A DNA stretch of 64,000 nucleotides, taken from Georgenia subflava. GTDB lineage: Bacteria > Actinomycetota > Actinomycetes > Actinomycetales > Actinomycetaceae. The notes below the pieces were generated by a model that was given only the letters and a program-made list of their open reading frames with translations, had not been told where the DNA came from and did not search any database. The stretch covers positions 1-64,000 of the forward strand of contig NZ_VUKD01000008.1 of NCBI RefSeq assembly GCF_009193155.1, in the 5' to 3' direction. Below, one piece after another: positions 1-10,420 of the stretch. Numbering within the stretch: position 1 is the first letter of the stretch; each line of letters opens with the position of its first letter. The position numbers were made by a program, and so were the translations under genes.

Positions 1-1
1 G

Positions 2-673
2 ATCTCCCCGCCGGCCACCCGTGATCTGCGTGAGCTGGTCCGGCACCGGGCCAAGCTCGTGATGATGCGCTCGAGCCTGAAGGCTCAGGTCCACGCGGTG
101 GTGGCCAAGCGTGGCATCGCGGTGCCGTTCTCGGACCTGTTCGGCGTCAAGGGCACCAAGCTGCTCGACCGGCTCGAGCTGCCCGAGACGCTCGCTGCCC
201 GGCTCGCTTCTCAGCGGCGCCTGATCCAGACGCTGGAGGTAGAGATCAGCCAGTTCGACCGGCTGATCAGCGACCGGCTGCGACAGGATCCTTCGTACGC
301 GGCCCTGCGCACGATCCCGGGCATCGGCCCGGTCCTGGCGGCGGTCCTGATCGCCGAGATCGGTGACATCACCCGCTTGACCCGGGCCGAGCAGCTGACC
401 TCTTGGGCGGGACTGACTCCTCGCCACCACGAGTCCGACACCAAGGTCCACCGCGGCCGGATCACCAAGCAGGGCTCGCCCCTGGTGCGGTGGGCGGCGG
501 TGGAATCGGTCCAGCTGCTGCCCGCGAGCTCCCGGGTCGGTCGCTACCGCGACCAGGTCGCCGACCGGCGCGGACGCAACATCGGCGTGATCGCAGCCGC
601 CCGCAAACAACTCGAGTTCGTCTTCTACGCCATGCGCGACGGCCGCGTCCGCGCGCTGGCCCCGGCGGCATGA
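2..673 (+). CDS. IS110-family transposase, 5' part outside the window
   Basis: The reading frame is open from base 2, so the true start lies upstream. The visible 223 residues are the C-terminal part of an IS110-type transposase, the family that uses a DEDD catalytic domain followed by a transposase_20 domain. The transposase_20 core is clear: a helix-hairpin-helix-like TIPGIGPVLAA segment, then LTSWAGLTPRHHESD, then GRITKQGSPLVRWA. The basic C-terminus ends in a normal TGA. The N-terminal DEDD residues lie outside the window, so activity cannot be judged. The family normally leaves no terminal inverted repeats or target duplication, so the exact right end of the element cannot be set from sequence alone. 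Confidence 0.85.
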   Translation: MSPPATRDLRELVRHRAKLVMMRSSLKAQVHAVVAKRGIAVPFSDLFGVKGTKLLDRLELPETLAARLASQRRLIQTLEVEISQFDRLISDRLRQDPSYAALRTIPGIGPVLAAVLIAEIGDITRLTRAEQLTSWAGLTPRHHESDTKVHRGRITKQGSPLVRWAAVESVQLLPASSRVGRYRDQVADRRGRNIGVIAAARKQLEFVFYAMRDGRVRALAPAA

Positions 674-1280
674 GTGCCACCGAATCTCGACCGGGACGCG
701 GGACCGAGAGTGACATGACCCCCACCACCTGGTGGCGCGGCCGTCATAGTGATTGATCCCGTCCCGGTCGAACCTGCGAACCCCATCATGCCGCCCCTTC
801 GCTCACTAACACTTTCACGCGAGGGGAACACCGGCGAAGGGATGACCGAGCAGCCCCCGGGGGCCTGCACACCCGCCCACAAACGGCGCTGATGAGCGAA
901 ACTGACACAACTCCGGAACCACCACACACCCTGGGAGCACACACCCGTTGAGCTTCTCCGCTGGTTGAACATCGTGGCCCGGCACGGCGCCGGCCTCAAG
1001 GCCCTATGGCCGCTGCGCGGTCGCGCTCCGCGCGAGCCTTGACCCCGACGCCTCAACCGAGCGCACCCAAAACCCAGCCGGACAAGCAAGAAACAAGCCT
1101 GAGCAGACTCACCACACCCCCTTGACTCACCACCGCTCCTTCAGGGATGCCACTCGGCGCGCTTCCCCCACCGAGCGGCACCTTTCGCACCGTCCCGCCG
1201 CCCGCGACACCGCCATGACGTGCCACTCGGCGAGCGGCGCCGTCGGACGCAGGAGCCCCGGCCCACGTAGGCTGGCAGGT
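674..1280. other. Gene-free stretch: IS110 3' flank and dapD upstream region
   Basis: About 600 bases with no convincing gene. The first part (to roughly 1125) is probably the non-coding right side of the IS110 element. The stretch from about 1125 to 1280 is the dapD leader. It contains two copies of the word TGCCACTCGGCG (near 1147 and 1220), the first facing an inverted CCGAGCGGCA. The boundary between element and chromosome was not determined. Confidence 0.45.
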
Positions 1281-2246
1281 ATGACCGAGCGCAGCGCGTG
1301 GGGCCATGGACTGGCCACGATCACGGACTCCGGCGACATCCTCGACGTGTGGTATCCCACGCCTGCGCTGGGCCACGCGCCAGCGGACACCTCGGCCCCG
1401 GCGGAGCTGACCGCGCTGGAGCGCACCGACACCGACCGTGCCGTGCGCACGGAGGTGGTCCGCACCGAGATCGACCTCGACGCCGCTCCGGCCGACGCCG
1501 CCGACGCCTACCTGCGCCTCCACCTGCTCTCGCACACGGTCGTCGCCCCCAACACGATCGCCCTGGACGGCATCTTCGACCGGCTCACCAACGTGGTGTG
1601 GACGTCCGCCGGCCCGTGCGCCGTCGACGGCTTCGAGGCCACCCGCGCCCGTCTGCGGGCCACCCACGGCCCGGTGACCGTGCACGGCATCGACAAGTTC
1701 CCCCGCATGGTCGACTACGTCCTGCCCGTCGGCGTGCGCATCGCCGACGCCGACCGGGTGCGCCTGGGCGCCCACCTGGCGCCGGGCACAACGGTGATGC
1801 ACGAGGGGTTCGTCAACTTCAACGCCGGCACGCTCGGACGCTCCATGGTCGAGGGGCGGATCTCCCAGGGCGTCGTCGTCGCCGACGGGGCGGACATCGG
1901 CGGCGGAGCCTCGATCATGGGCACGCTCTCGGGCGGCGGGGCGCAGGTCATCTCCATCGGGCCGCGCTCGCTCCTGGGCGCGAACGCCGGTCTCGGCATA
2001 TCCCTCGGTGCCGACTGCGTCGTCGAGGCGGGCCTCTACCTCACCGCCGGCACGAAGGTCTCGGTCCTGACGGGCGGCGGCACCCGCCCGGACCACGGCC
2101 AGCTGACCGAGCCGCGCGTCGTCCCGGCCCGTGAGCTATCCGGCCACGACAACCTCCTCTTCCGGCGCAACTCCCTCTCCGGCGCCGTCGAGGCGCTCCC
2201 GCGCAAGGGCACCGGGGTGGAGCTCAACGCCGCCCTGCATGCGTAG
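1281..2246 (+). CDS. dapD: 2,3,4,5-tetrahydropyridine-2,6-dicarboxylate N-succinyltransferase
   Basis: Cytosolic enzyme of lysine/meso-diaminopimelate synthesis. It transfers succinyl from succinyl-CoA to tetrahydrodipicolinate, and DapC then aminates the product. The 321-residue protein has the actinobacterial DapD layout: an N-terminal domain, then a left-handed beta-helix of hexapeptide repeats (the run around [21 protein letters not shown] through [12 protein letters not shown] and [20 protein letters not shown]). The ATG at 1281 follows GGCAGGT and gives the family's usual N-terminus ([12 protein letters not shown]). In-frame codons upstream do not look coding. The stop overlaps the start of the next gene by 8 bases, suggesting translational coupling. 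dapC lies 2.6 kb away on the other strand. Confidence 0.93.
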   Translation: MTERSAWGHGLATITDSGDILDVWYPTPALGHAPADTSAPAELTALERTDTDRAVRTEVVRTEIDLDAAPADAADAYLRLHLLSHTVVAPNTIALDGIFDRLTNVVWTSAGPCAVDGFEATRARLRATHGPVTVHGIDKFPRMVDYVLPVGVRIADADRVRLGAHLAPGTTVMHEGFVNFNAGTLGRSMVEGRISQGVVVADGADIGGGASIMGTLSGGGAQVISIGPRSLLGANAGLGISLGADCVVEAGLYLTAGTKVSVLTGGGTRPDHGQLTEPRVVPARELSGHDNLLFRRNSLSGAVEALPRKGTGVELNAALHA

Positions 2247-3225
2247 CGGCCGGTCCACCCGCCCGCGCCCCGCGCAGCGTGGCCGCGGCGCCGGTCGCGG
2301 GTGCGCCGGCGGCGTGGCCGTCCTGCTCGGGGCCACGGCCCTCGCCACCGGTGCCGTCGTGCTCGTCCTGAACCTGCTCACGACCGACGGCGCGTCCGGC
2401 GCCTGTGTGGTGACGCTCGACGACGGCTCGACCGCCACTATGGCCGCCGACCAGGCGGACAACGCTGCGCTCCTGGGGGCGGTCGCCATGCACCGGGAGC
2501 TGCCCGCCCGCGGGGTGACAGTCGCGATCGCGACGGCGCTGCAGGAGTCCAAGCTGCGCAACATCGACTACGGCGACCGCGACTCCGTGGGCCTGTTCCA
2601 GCAGCGGCCGTCCCAGGGCTGGGGCACCGTCGAGCAGATCATGGACCCCGTCTACTCCACCAACGCGTTCTACGACGTCCTGGTGACCGTCGAGGGCTGG
2701 GAGGCCAAGGAGGTGACCGACGCCGCCCAGGACGTCCAGCGCTCGGCCTTCCCCGATGCGTACGCCCAGCACGAGGGCAGGGGCCGCGCCTTCGCCTCGG
2801 CGCTGACCGGGTACTCCCCCGCGGCACTGGTGTGCCACCTCGACGCTCCCGAGGACGGCGAGTCCAGCACCGCCACCGGTTCGGCCGGTGGTGCGCAGCG
2901 GCTGGCCGTCGTCGAGGACCGGCTGACCCGGGACTTCGTGTCGGTGGCCACGGCGGTGGCTCCCGGCGGCGTGCTCGTGGTCGACGCCACGTCGGTGCCG
3001 GCCGGGCTCGACGCCGACCCCGCTCGGCGTGCCTGGGCGGTGGCCCAGTGGGCCGTGGCGGCCGCCTCCGAGACAGGTGCGAGAGTCGTGGCGGTCGACG
3101 GGCGCGCATGGGTGCGCGACGACGGCGAGGATGCCGCCTGGGTGCCGCTCGTCGAGGCGGACGTCCCCGCCGCCGTCACCGAGGCCGCGGCCGGCGCCGG
3201 ACCGGGCGCCGTCGTCATCAGCTGA
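2239..3225 (+). CDS. Membrane-anchored lytic-transglycosylase-like protein
   Basis: A 328-residue protein of a family common in actinomycetes, often labelled hypothetical. A basic N-terminus ([14 protein letters not shown]) leads into one hydrophobic segment at about residues 25-48, so the rest should face the cell wall. The external domain carries [11 protein letters not shown] followed by [15 protein letters not shown]. This matches the Glu and the G-L-x-Q-x-R/P pattern of lysozyme-like transglycosylases, so the Glu of QES may be catalytic. That is an inference from motif spacing. The C-terminal 100 residues are Ala/Val/Asp-rich with no recognised motif. The ATG overlaps the end of dapD, which makes the two genes a coupled pair. 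Confidence 0.7.
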   Translation: MRSGRSTRPRPAQRGRGAGRGCAGGVAVLLGATALATGAVVLVLNLLTTDGASGACVVTLDDGSTATMAADQADNAALLGAVAMHRELPARGVTVAIATALQESKLRNIDYGDRDSVGLFQQRPSQGWGTVEQIMDPVYSTNAFYDVLVTVEGWEAKEVTDAAQDVQRSAFPDAYAQHEGRGRAFASALTGYSPAALVCHLDAPEDGESSTATGSAGGAQRLAVVEDRLTRDFVSVATAVAPGGVLVVDATSVPAGLDADPARRAWAVAQWAVAAASETGARVVAVDGRAWVRDDGEDAAWVPLVEADVPAAVTEAAAGAGPGAVVIS

Positions 3226-3383
3226 GGACTGCGTCATGGGCTGAGGCCCGCAAGACATGACGCGGCGAGCGCAGCCGGAAGTGAAGACCGCAACCATCGT
3301 CGGTCGGCGCGAGCTGCGGGTACCTGGGAACCTCGACCGTGGCCGCCGCTCGCGAGAGGGGCTGAGCGCGACAGAGACACGGA

Positions 3384-3408
3384 AGCCCCGGCCGTGGTGG
3401 CCGGGGCT
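3384..3408 (-). terminator. Hairpin terminator of gltA
   Basis: Perfect 10-bp stem (AGCCCCGGCC / GGCCGGGGCT) with a GTGGT loop, 21 bases beyond the citrate synthase stop codon on the minus strand. There is no U-tract, as is usual for GC-rich actinobacterial terminators. Confidence 0.7.
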
Positions 3409-3429
3409 CCCGCGGTGGTCAGAGAAAAG

Positions 3430-4728
<1,299 letters not shown>

Positions 4729-4890
4729 GTGGTGCCCTCCTCGGGATGGTCGGCCCTCGGGGTACGAGCGCCTCGTTGCGTGTCCGGGCGCGTCGCGGCG
4801 CCGGGGATGTGGTGGTGATCCGGTACACAAAGATATGCCATGGTGCGGACAAACCCCGAACCCGCCCACGTCCTGGTCCGCGGCCGACCC

Positions 4891-6027
4891 CTAACCGAGC
4901 AGCGGACCGCCCTCGGCCAGCCGGCGGGCCGCCTCCGCGATGCGTTCGTCCGTGGCGGTCAGGCCGATGCGGACGTAGCCCTGGCCCTGCGGGCCGTAGA
5001 ACGTCCCGGGCGCCACGAGGATCCCCCGTGCGGCCAGGGCGTCGACGATCTCCCACGAGCTCGCCTCGCCCGCCGCCGGGCGCACCCACAGGTACAGCCC
5101 GGCCACCGACTCCGGGTCGAGAGCCAGTCCGGCGCCCTCGACGGCGAACAGCAGGGTGGCCCGCCGGGCGCGGTAGTGCTCGCGCTGGGCGGCGACGTGC
5201 GCGTCGTCGCCCAGGACGGCGGTCATGGCGGCCTGGACCGGTGCCGGCATCATCATCCCGGCGTGCTTGCGCACCTCGGTCAGGGCGTGCACGATCCGCT
5301 GGTCGCCGGCGATCAGCGCGGCCCGGTAGCCGGCGAGGTTGGACTGCTTGCTCAGCGAGTACAGCACCAGCAGGCCGTCGTGGCTGCCGCCCGTGACCCG
5401 CGGGTCGAGCAGGGACGGCACGCCGTCAGTGGCCCATGGCTCGTCCCAGGGCAGCTCGGCGTAGCACTCGTCGGCGGCGACGACGGCGCCGCGCTCACGG
5501 GCCCAGGCGACGACAGCGGCGAGCCGCTCCGCGGACAGCACGTGGCCGTCCGGGTTGCCCGGGGAGTTCAGCCAGACCAGCTTGGCGTCCGGCCAGCCGG
5601 CCGGGTCGGCGTCGATCGGGACCGGGGTGGCCCCGGTGAGCCGGGCCCCGACGTCGTACGTGGGGTACGCCGCGCGCGGGTGCAGGACGACGTCGCCCTC
5701 CCCCAGCCCGAGCAGGGCCGGGAGCAGCGCCACCATCTCCTTGGAGCCGATCGTCGGCAGGACGGCGTCCACGCCGAGGTCGGGCACCCCGCGCCGACGC
5801 GCGAACCATGCGACGACCGCCTCCCGCAGCGCCAGGGTGCCGACCGTCGTCGGGTAGCCCGGGGCGTCGGCCGCCGCGGTGAGGGCCGCCGTCGCGACGG
5901 CCGGGGTCGGGTCCACCGGGGTGCCTACGGACAGGTCGACGATCCCGCGCGGGTGGGCGGCCGCGCGGGTCTTGGCGTCCGTCAGGGAGTCCCAGGGGAA
6001 GTCCGGCAGGGCGCCGGCGTGCAGCAC
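4891..6027 (-). CDS. dapC: Succinyldiaminopimelate transaminase
   Basis: PLP-dependent class I/II aminotransferase of the lysine pathway, converting N-succinyl-2-amino-6-ketopimelate to N-succinyl-LL-diaminopimelate. Visible signatures: the N-terminal LPDFPWDSL and SVGTPVDPTP of actinobacterial DapC, the WLNSPGNPDGHVL Asn motif, AADECYAELPW (Asp/Tyr contact PLP) and YSLSKQSNLAGYRAA, where the Lys of SLSK forms the Schiff base. Length is 378 residues with a GTG start at 6027. The AGGAG core sits inside the stop region of the upstream ferredoxin gene, only 4 bases away, so the pair is one transcript. A slightly later start cannot be excluded because the ribosome site is very close. Confidence 0.9.
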   Translation of the reverse strand: MLHAGALPDFPWDSLTDAKTRAAAHPRGIVDLSVGTPVDPTPAVATAALTAAADAPGYPTTVGTLALREAVVAWFARRRGVPDLGVDAVLPTIGSKEMVALLPALLGLGEGDVVLHPRAAYPTYDVGARLTGATPVPIDADPAGWPDAKLVWLNSPGNPDGHVLSAERLAAVVAWARERGAVVAADECYAELPWDEPWATDGVPSLLDPRVTGGSHDGLLVLYSLSKQSNLAGYRAALIAGDQRIVHALTEVRKHAGMMMPAPVQAAMTAVLGDDAHVAAQREHYRARRATLLFAVEGAGLALDPESVAGLYLWVRPAAGEASSWEIVDALAARGILVAPGTFYGPQGQGYVRIGLTATDERIAEAARRLAEGGPLLG

Positions 6028-6031
6028 GCTC

Positions 6032-6349
6032 CTAGGCCTGCGGCGGGAGCGCGGCGACCATCGGGTCGTCCTTGTCGATGACGCCCATCTTCGCGGCGCC
6101 GCCCGGGGACCCGAGCTCGTTGAAGAACTCGACGTTCGCCCGGTAGTAGTCCGACCAGATCGTCGGGGTGTCGTCCTCGTAGTAGATGGCCTCGACCGGG
6201 CAGACCGGCTCGCAGGCGCCGCAGTCGACGCACTCGTCGGGGTGGATGTACAGCATCCGCTTGCCCTCGTAGATGCAGTCGACGGGACATTCGTCCACGC
6301 ACGCCAGGTCCTTGACGTCCACACAGGGCTGGGCGATGACGTAGGTCAC
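6032..6349 (-). CDS. fdxA: Seven-iron ferredoxin (FdxA/FdxC type)
   Basis: A 105-residue low-potential electron carrier with one 3Fe-4S and one 4Fe-4S cluster. The first site is CVDVKDLACVDECPVDC, with the spacing of a seven-iron cluster, and the second is CVDCGACEPVCP. The C-terminal extension (TIWSDYYRANVEFFNELGSPGGA) is typical of actinobacterial ferredoxins. The GTG at 6349 is preceded by AAAGGAAG at good spacing. It is directly followed by dapC, an order also known in mycobacteria, where no biochemical link to lysine synthesis is proven. Confidence 0.94.
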   Translation of the reverse strand: MTYVIAQPCVDVKDLACVDECPVDCIYEGKRMLYIHPDECVDCGACEPVCPVEAIYYEDDTPTIWSDYYRANVEFFNELGSPGGAAKMGVIDKDDPMVAALPPQA

Positions 6350-6466
6350 GAGCACTTCCTTTCGAGCGGGCGACGACGTGGCGCACACCTGGGCTGCGAC
6401 GTCGACCCTAGTATCCCTCGCGTGCGCGGGGATCACGAACGCGGCCGCCCGCCGGGCTGAGGCAGC

Positions 6467-6808
6467 ATGGGGTGCGTGGAGCACGACGACGACCGGACGA
6501 CACCCGACGAAGCGCCCGAGGCCGAGCGCGACGCGCCCCCGCCCGGCGAGCCGCCCTGGCTGCGGTGGCAGGTGGGTGAGCGGGTCGTCGTGCGCTACCG
6601 CCTCGAGGAGGCGGACGACCCGACCGGCGGCCGGCCGCGTCTCAGCGATGCCCTCGGAGACCTGGTCGCGGTACGCGCCGACGGCGTCGTCGTCAGGACC
6701 CGCCGCGGCGACGTGCACGTCCCGGCGGGCGCGATGGTGACGGGCAAGCGGGTGCCCCCGCCGCCGGACCCGGCCCGGTACCGCAGGACGCCTCCGCCGT
6801 CGGCCTGA
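6467..6808 (+). CDS. Small acidic/Pro-rich protein with an SH3-like domain
   Basis: A 113-residue protein divergent from fdxA. After an acidic, proline-rich head it has a compact beta-rich segment, WQVGERVVVRYRLEEADD...RLSDALGDLVAVRADGVVVRTRRGDVHVPAG. This resembles the N-terminal SH3-like domain found on some actinobacterial GNAT acetyltransferases (Rv0428c type), but no acetyltransferase domain follows. A GTG at 6476 is an alternative start. The function is not known, and the domain assignment is by eye. Confidence 0.6.
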   Translation: MGCVEHDDDRTTPDEAPEAERDAPPPGEPPWLRWQVGERVVVRYRLEEADDPTGGRPRLSDALGDLVAVRADGVVVRTRRGDVHVPAGAMVTGKRVPPPPDPARYRRTPPPSA

Positions 6809-6877
6809 GGCGGCCAGGCCAGCCGTGGGTGGTCAGCCGTCCGAGGCGGCCAGGCCAGCCGTGGGCGTCAGCCGTCC
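6807..6877. repeat. Tandem 36/35-bp duplication at a convergent gene junction
   Basis: Unit 1 (6807-6842) and unit 2 (6843-6877) begin GAGGCGGCCAGGCCAGCCGT and differ by one base plus one indel. Unit 2 contains the stop codon of the VanW-domain gene and unit 1 overlaps the stop of the SH3-like gene. The 3' end of the VanW gene has therefore been copied once into the spacer. Confidence 0.9.
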
Positions 6878-9171
6878 GAGGGCGGGTCACCGCAGACGAC
6901 GCGGTGCCAGGGACGGTAGGTCCAGGTCCAGCTCTCCTCGTCGAAGACCTCGCCGGCCTTGGACCGTTCCCGCGTGTTGGTGACGGTGAAGCCGTCCGGG
7001 CCGAAGCCCTCCGCGACGCAGTCGTCGGCCGGGTTGTACACGGTTGTGGGCTTGACGATGTTGTAGTGCCCCGAGCTGGACGTCTCGACGTCCCACACCG
7101 GCGTGCTCCACAGCCGTGTGTGCACCGCGTCGCCGGTCACCCACGCGTGGACCATGACTCCGTAGTCGGTGTTGTTCCGCCAGATCATGTCCACCGTCGG
7201 CACCCACAGGGTCGCCTCTCGGCCCGCCGGGTACCGGTCGAACCAGCGCGAGTGGGGCTTGTGCTCGATGTCGTCGTAGCCGGCGAGGTAGCCGACGTTG
7301 TACATGTTCGTCGAGAGCTGCGAGAGACCGCCGCCCAGCGCCACGGAGGAGAAGCCGTTCTCCACCACGCCCGAGGAGACGAAGCCGTGCGCCTCGTCGA
7401 TCGGACCGAGCTCCTCCAGCAGGGAGAACTCCTCCCCCGGCATCACCAGCGTCCCCGTGACCTTCGCCGTCCCGACGCGCAGGTTCTCGGTGCGGACCGG
7501 GTCGTAGGGCATCGGGGTGGAGAAGTCGACGATGATCTCGTTGACGCCCAGCGCCTCGGCGTCGGCGGTGGAGAACTCCGGCTCGGCCTCGACCAGGGAC
7601 ACCTCGGCCGTGCGGTTCGCGGAGGTTGCCGCAGTACTGACCGCGGCGGCGAGCTCCTGGGGGTCGACGCCGGTGCCGTTGGTGGACGGGATGATGGTCG
7701 GCTCGTTGTTCTGGAGCACGATCTGGGCGTCCTGACCCGTGACCACGATCTCGGGGTTCGCCTCGACTACCGCGTCGGCGAGCGCCTCCCCGTCGAGCTC
7801 GAGGACGAGGGTGCCGCCGTCGTCGACGAACGTGGCGTTGGCGGCGAGCTGCTCGGGGGTGAGCTCGGCGAGCTTGCCCTCGACACTGACGCTGACGGGC
7901 GCCGAGACGAGCGGCTCGGCAAGGTTGTCCAGGGCGTCGGCGACGGCGTCGGTGCCCACGGCGGGCTCGACGGGCTGCGTCGGCAGCTCGATGGGACGCT
8001 CGGCGGTGAGCCACTCCTCGGGCAGGAGCGCGGTGGCGGCGTCGACGTCGACGGCGGTGCCCGGCTCGGGCTCGGTGACCTCCGGCGTCGTCCCGGCGAA
8101 GGTGATGACGCCCTCGACGGGGGCAACGTCGAGCTCGGTGGCCGCCGACTGCAGCGCCTCGCGCAGCGCCGGCTCGTCGACGGTGGAGACCGGCGGGACC
8201 GCGCCGAGGCCGAACACTCGGCCCCAGAGCACGCGCGGGTCGAGGGTGAAGCCGGTGAGGTCGTCCAGCGTCGCCTCGACGTCGAGGGTCAGCCCGACGG
8301 CGGCAGGGTCGACGCTCGAGATCGCCTCGCCGACGCTCACCGGGATCTGCTCCTCGGCGAGGGGGGCGAGCTCATCGGCCAGGCGCTCGCGAGCGTCCGC
8401 CGCGGAGAGACCGCCGATCGGCACGCCGGCGACGGTGGCACCGTTCGGCGTGCGGTCGCCGAGGAACCAGGCGCCCGCGCCGTAGGCGGCGGCGAGCAGG
8501 AGGACGACGACGGCCGCGATCACCAGACCGCGCCTGCTGCGCCGCCTGGGCGGCTCGGCGGCGAACTCGTCGAACGGCGAGGGCATGCGGTCATCCTTGG
8601 GTTCGGGGTCGTCGTAGGTCGGCGAGTGCGGCGTGGCGGCTGGGAATACCGCGGCGCTGTCAGGGTCGTGGCGGACCGCGGAGACCTCGAGGTCGTCGTG
8701 CCGCTGGGCCGCCGTGCTGGGCTCGACGTCATCGAGCTCGTCAGCCGGGGCGGGGGCGCCGGCTTGGGCGGATGCCGAACTTGGCTCGTCTACCGGGGCG
8801 GGTACGGAACCTGGCTCGTCTACCTGCGCGGGTGCCGGCGCCGGCTCGTCGGCCGGGGCGAGGCTACCGGCTTGGGCGGATGCTGCCTCGTCGGGAGGCG
8901 CGGGTGCCGTACCTGACTCGTCGCCCGGTGCAGGTGCCGGACCGGGCTCGTCGGGAGGCGCGGGCGCCGGACCCGGCTCGTCGGCCGGGGCAGGTGCACC
9001 GTCCGGCGGCGCCGGAGCAGGACCGGCTTCGTTCAGCCGGCGGGCCAGGACGGCGTCGAGATCGTTCATCCCGCCGGTCGGGGACTCCAGGGACGGTGAG
9101 GAGGCCCGGCCTGCACCGTGGCTCTCCGGCCGGTGCTCGGGCACCGGGCCGCGCATGAAGTCCTGTGTCAC
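6868..9171 (-). CDS. VanW-domain membrane-anchored cell-wall protein
   Basis: A 767-residue protein. Residues 1 to about 205 are a low-complexity cytoplasmic region with many repeats of the PAPADEPG / APPDEPGPAPA type. A basic stop (PPRRRSRRG) and one membrane span at about 210-232 follow. The exterior part has two repeated beta/alpha modules of the PG_binding_4 type (VAGVPIGGLSAADARERLAD; DAQIVLQNNEPTIIPS..GVDPQELAAAV) and a C-terminal VanW domain with GEEFSLLEELG, VENGFSSVALGGGLSQLSTNMYN and FDRYPAGREATLW. VanW proteins are thought to act at the cell wall, but the biochemical role is unproven, and any link to vancomycin resistance is only historical. The DNA encoding the repeats is itself repetitive and may vary in copy number between strains. 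Confidence 0.85.
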   Translation of the reverse strand: MTQDFMRGPVPEHRPESHGAGRASSPSLESPTGGMNDLDAVLARRLNEAGPAPAPPDGAPAPADEPGPAPAPPDEPGPAPAPGDESGTAPAPPDEAASAQAGSLAPADEPAPAPAQVDEPGSVPAPVDEPSSASAQAGAPAPADELDDVEPSTAAQRHDDLEVSAVRHDPDSAAVFPAATPHSPTYDDPEPKDDRMPSPFDEFAAEPPRRRSRRGLVIAAVVVLLLAAAYGAGAWFLGDRTPNGATVAGVPIGGLSAADARERLADELAPLAEEQIPVSVGEAISSVDPAAVGLTLDVEATLDDLTGFTLDPRVLWGRVFGLGAVPPVSTVDEPALREALQSAATELDVAPVEGVITFAGTTPEVTEPEPGTAVDVDAATALLPEEWLTAERPIELPTQPVEPAVGTDAVADALDNLAEPLVSAPVSVSVEGKLAELTPEQLAANATFVDDGGTLVLELDGEALADAVVEANPEIVVTGQDAQIVLQNNEPTIIPSTNGTGVDPQELAAAVSTAATSANRTAEVSLVEAEPEFSTADAEALGVNEIIVDFSTPMPYDPVRTENLRVGTAKVTGTLVMPGEEFSLLEELGPIDEAHGFVSSGVVENGFSSVALGGGLSQLSTNMYNVGYLAGYDDIEHKPHSRWFDRYPAGREATLWVPTVDMIWRNNTDYGVMVHAWVTGDAVHTRLWSTPVWDVETSSSGHYNIVKPTTVYNPADDCVAEGFGPDGFTVTNTRERSKAGEVFDEESWTWTYRPWHRVVCGDPPSDG

Positions 9172-9341
9172 TGGCTCGCGTCCTCTTCCCCCAGGGTTGC
9201 CGCCGCGTGCGACCTTCAGAATGGTAGTCGCGGGAATTGGGGGAAAACGGTCGGCATGAGCAACGTCACCACATCGTTATTGACTTGCGTCTGCGCGCGC
9301 ACGTCGACGCTGGGGCCTCGGAGAGCCTGGCCAGCTGACCG

Positions 9342-9884
9342 TCACGCCAACGGCCGGACCCGGCCGAGGTGGTGCACCAGTCCGCCGATCCCGGTGGTCC
9401 CGATCCGGGCGTCGAGCACCTCGCCGACGACGACGTCGTGGTCCCCGGCGTTCTTGATCCACGCCGTTCGGCACTCCACCCACCCCTGGGCGGCATCCAC
9501 CAGTGCGGCACCGGAGGTCTCGCCACGGTGGTGCGGCACACCGGTCAGCTGACCGAAGGCCGGCCGTCCTGGCATGGCGAGCCGTTCCGCGGCGACGGCG
9601 GCCGACGCGTCCAGGAGGCTGATCGCCCAGGTGTCGACGTCGTCCAGGGCCTCGCGCATCCGTGCGTCGGAGTAGACGCAGAACAGCACCATCGGGGGCC
9701 GCAGGGAGACCGACGCGACCGCGGTGGCGGTCATTGCCAGGTCAAGCCGTCCGTGGCGCACCGATACCACCGAGATGCCGCCCGGCAGGCGGCCCATCGT
9801 GGCGCGGAAGCGCTCGACGAGCTCCTCCGGGTCGGCCTCGCCGGTCGTCGTCCCAGGACTCGCGGCCGGGTCGCCGGGGCTCAT
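9342..9884 (-). CDS. Flavin reductase-like FMN-binding protein
   Basis: A 180-residue protein of the flavin reductase split-barrel family (HpaC-like). These proteins use NAD(P)H to reduce FMN/FAD, often for a partner monooxygenase. Diagnostic stretches are FRATMGRLPGGISVVSVRHG, AMTATAVASVSLRPPMVLFCV and DTWAISLLDASAAVAAERLAMPGRPAF, plus a C-terminal HDVVVGEVLDARI..GGLVHHLGRVRPL. The ATG at 9884 overlaps the stop of the preceding membrane-protein gene (ATGA), so the two are coupled. The partner oxygenase is not in the window. Confidence 0.85.
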   Translation of the reverse strand: MSPGDPAASPGTTTGEADPEELVERFRATMGRLPGGISVVSVRHGRLDLAMTATAVASVSLRPPMVLFCVYSDARMREALDDVDTWAISLLDASAAVAAERLAMPGRPAFGQLTGVPHHRGETSGAALVDAAQGWVECRTAWIKNAGDHDVVVGEVLDARIGTTGIGGLVHHLGRVRPLA

Positions 9885-10420
9885 CCGTCCACCGCGTGCC
9901 GGGCCGCCGGCGCCGGCCGGTCGGAGTACCACGACCGCGGAGTCAGTGCGACGGCGGCCGTCACCAGCGGCAGTCCGACCAGCCAGACGTAGCTGAGCAC
10001 GTCGTCGGTGACCAGGACGTCACCGCCCGGGCCGACGAAGGTCAGGACCTGCGCGGTGACCAGGCCGGCGAGACCGAAGAGGAACACACCGGTGCCGTCG
10101 GACACCGAGCGGGCGAACACCGCACCGACGGCGACCCCCAGGAGCGCGAGCGCCATCCCGGCCGGCAGGTCCGCACTCTCCCAGCGGTGCACCAACGTCC
10201 CGCCGATCGCGACCACCATGCCGGCGGCGACCGCGACGAACGCCGCTACAGCCCGGCTGACACGGTCGGGTCGGTCGAGCCGGTCTTCGCTGTCGGAACG
10301 GTCGCTTCGGTCGGGACGGTCGCCGTCGTCGGGACGGTCGCCGTCGTCGGGCAAGGCCGGATGGTCGAACTGGGCCGGACGGTCAGTCCGGTCATAGCCG
10401 TCTGGACGGTCGCCGCTCAC
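9881..10420 (-). CDS. DUF6113-like membrane protein linked to mshB
   Basis: A 179-residue protein. The first 50 residues are a charged Asp/Arg repeat region (RPDDGDRPDDGDRPDRSDRSD). Four hydrophobic segments follow (AVAAFVAVAAGMVVAIGG, AGMALALLGVAVGAVFA, GVFLFGLAGLVTAQVLTF, VWLVGLPLVTAAVALT). The GTG start at 10420 overlaps the mshB stop (GTGA), and the downstream flavin reductase overlaps in the same way, giving a three-gene translationally coupled unit. The family name is recalled from similar genes next to mshB in Micrococcales, and the function is unknown. The charged head is encoded by an internal DNA repeat. Confidence 0.65.
   Translation of the reverse strand: MSGDRPDGYDRTDRPAQFDHPALPDDGDRPDDGDRPDRSDRSDSEDRLDRPDRVSRAVAAFVAVAAGMVVAIGGTLVHRWESADLPAGMALALLGVAVGAVFARSVSDGTGVFLFGLAGLVTAQVLTFVGPGGDVLVTDDVLSYVWLVGLPLVTAAVALTPRSWYSDRPAPAARHAVDG
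10313..10348. repeat. Two perfect 18-bp tandem units inside a gene
   Basis: GGGACGGTCGCCGTCGTC occurs twice head-to-tail and encodes the DDGDRP repeats of the DUF6113-like protein. Looser GGTCGG/GGACGGTC copies extend on both sides (10263-10410). The unit is a multiple of three, so copy-number change would keep the frame. Confidence 0.85.

Noticed and set aside
674-1120. Second gene belonging to the IS110 element
   Set aside because: IS110 elements have a single transposase, and no plausible start plus coding composition was found here.
6829-8916. Very long plus-strand open frame opposite the VanW-domain gene
   Set aside because: The minus-strand protein has recognisable domains. The opposite frame is a composition artefact.
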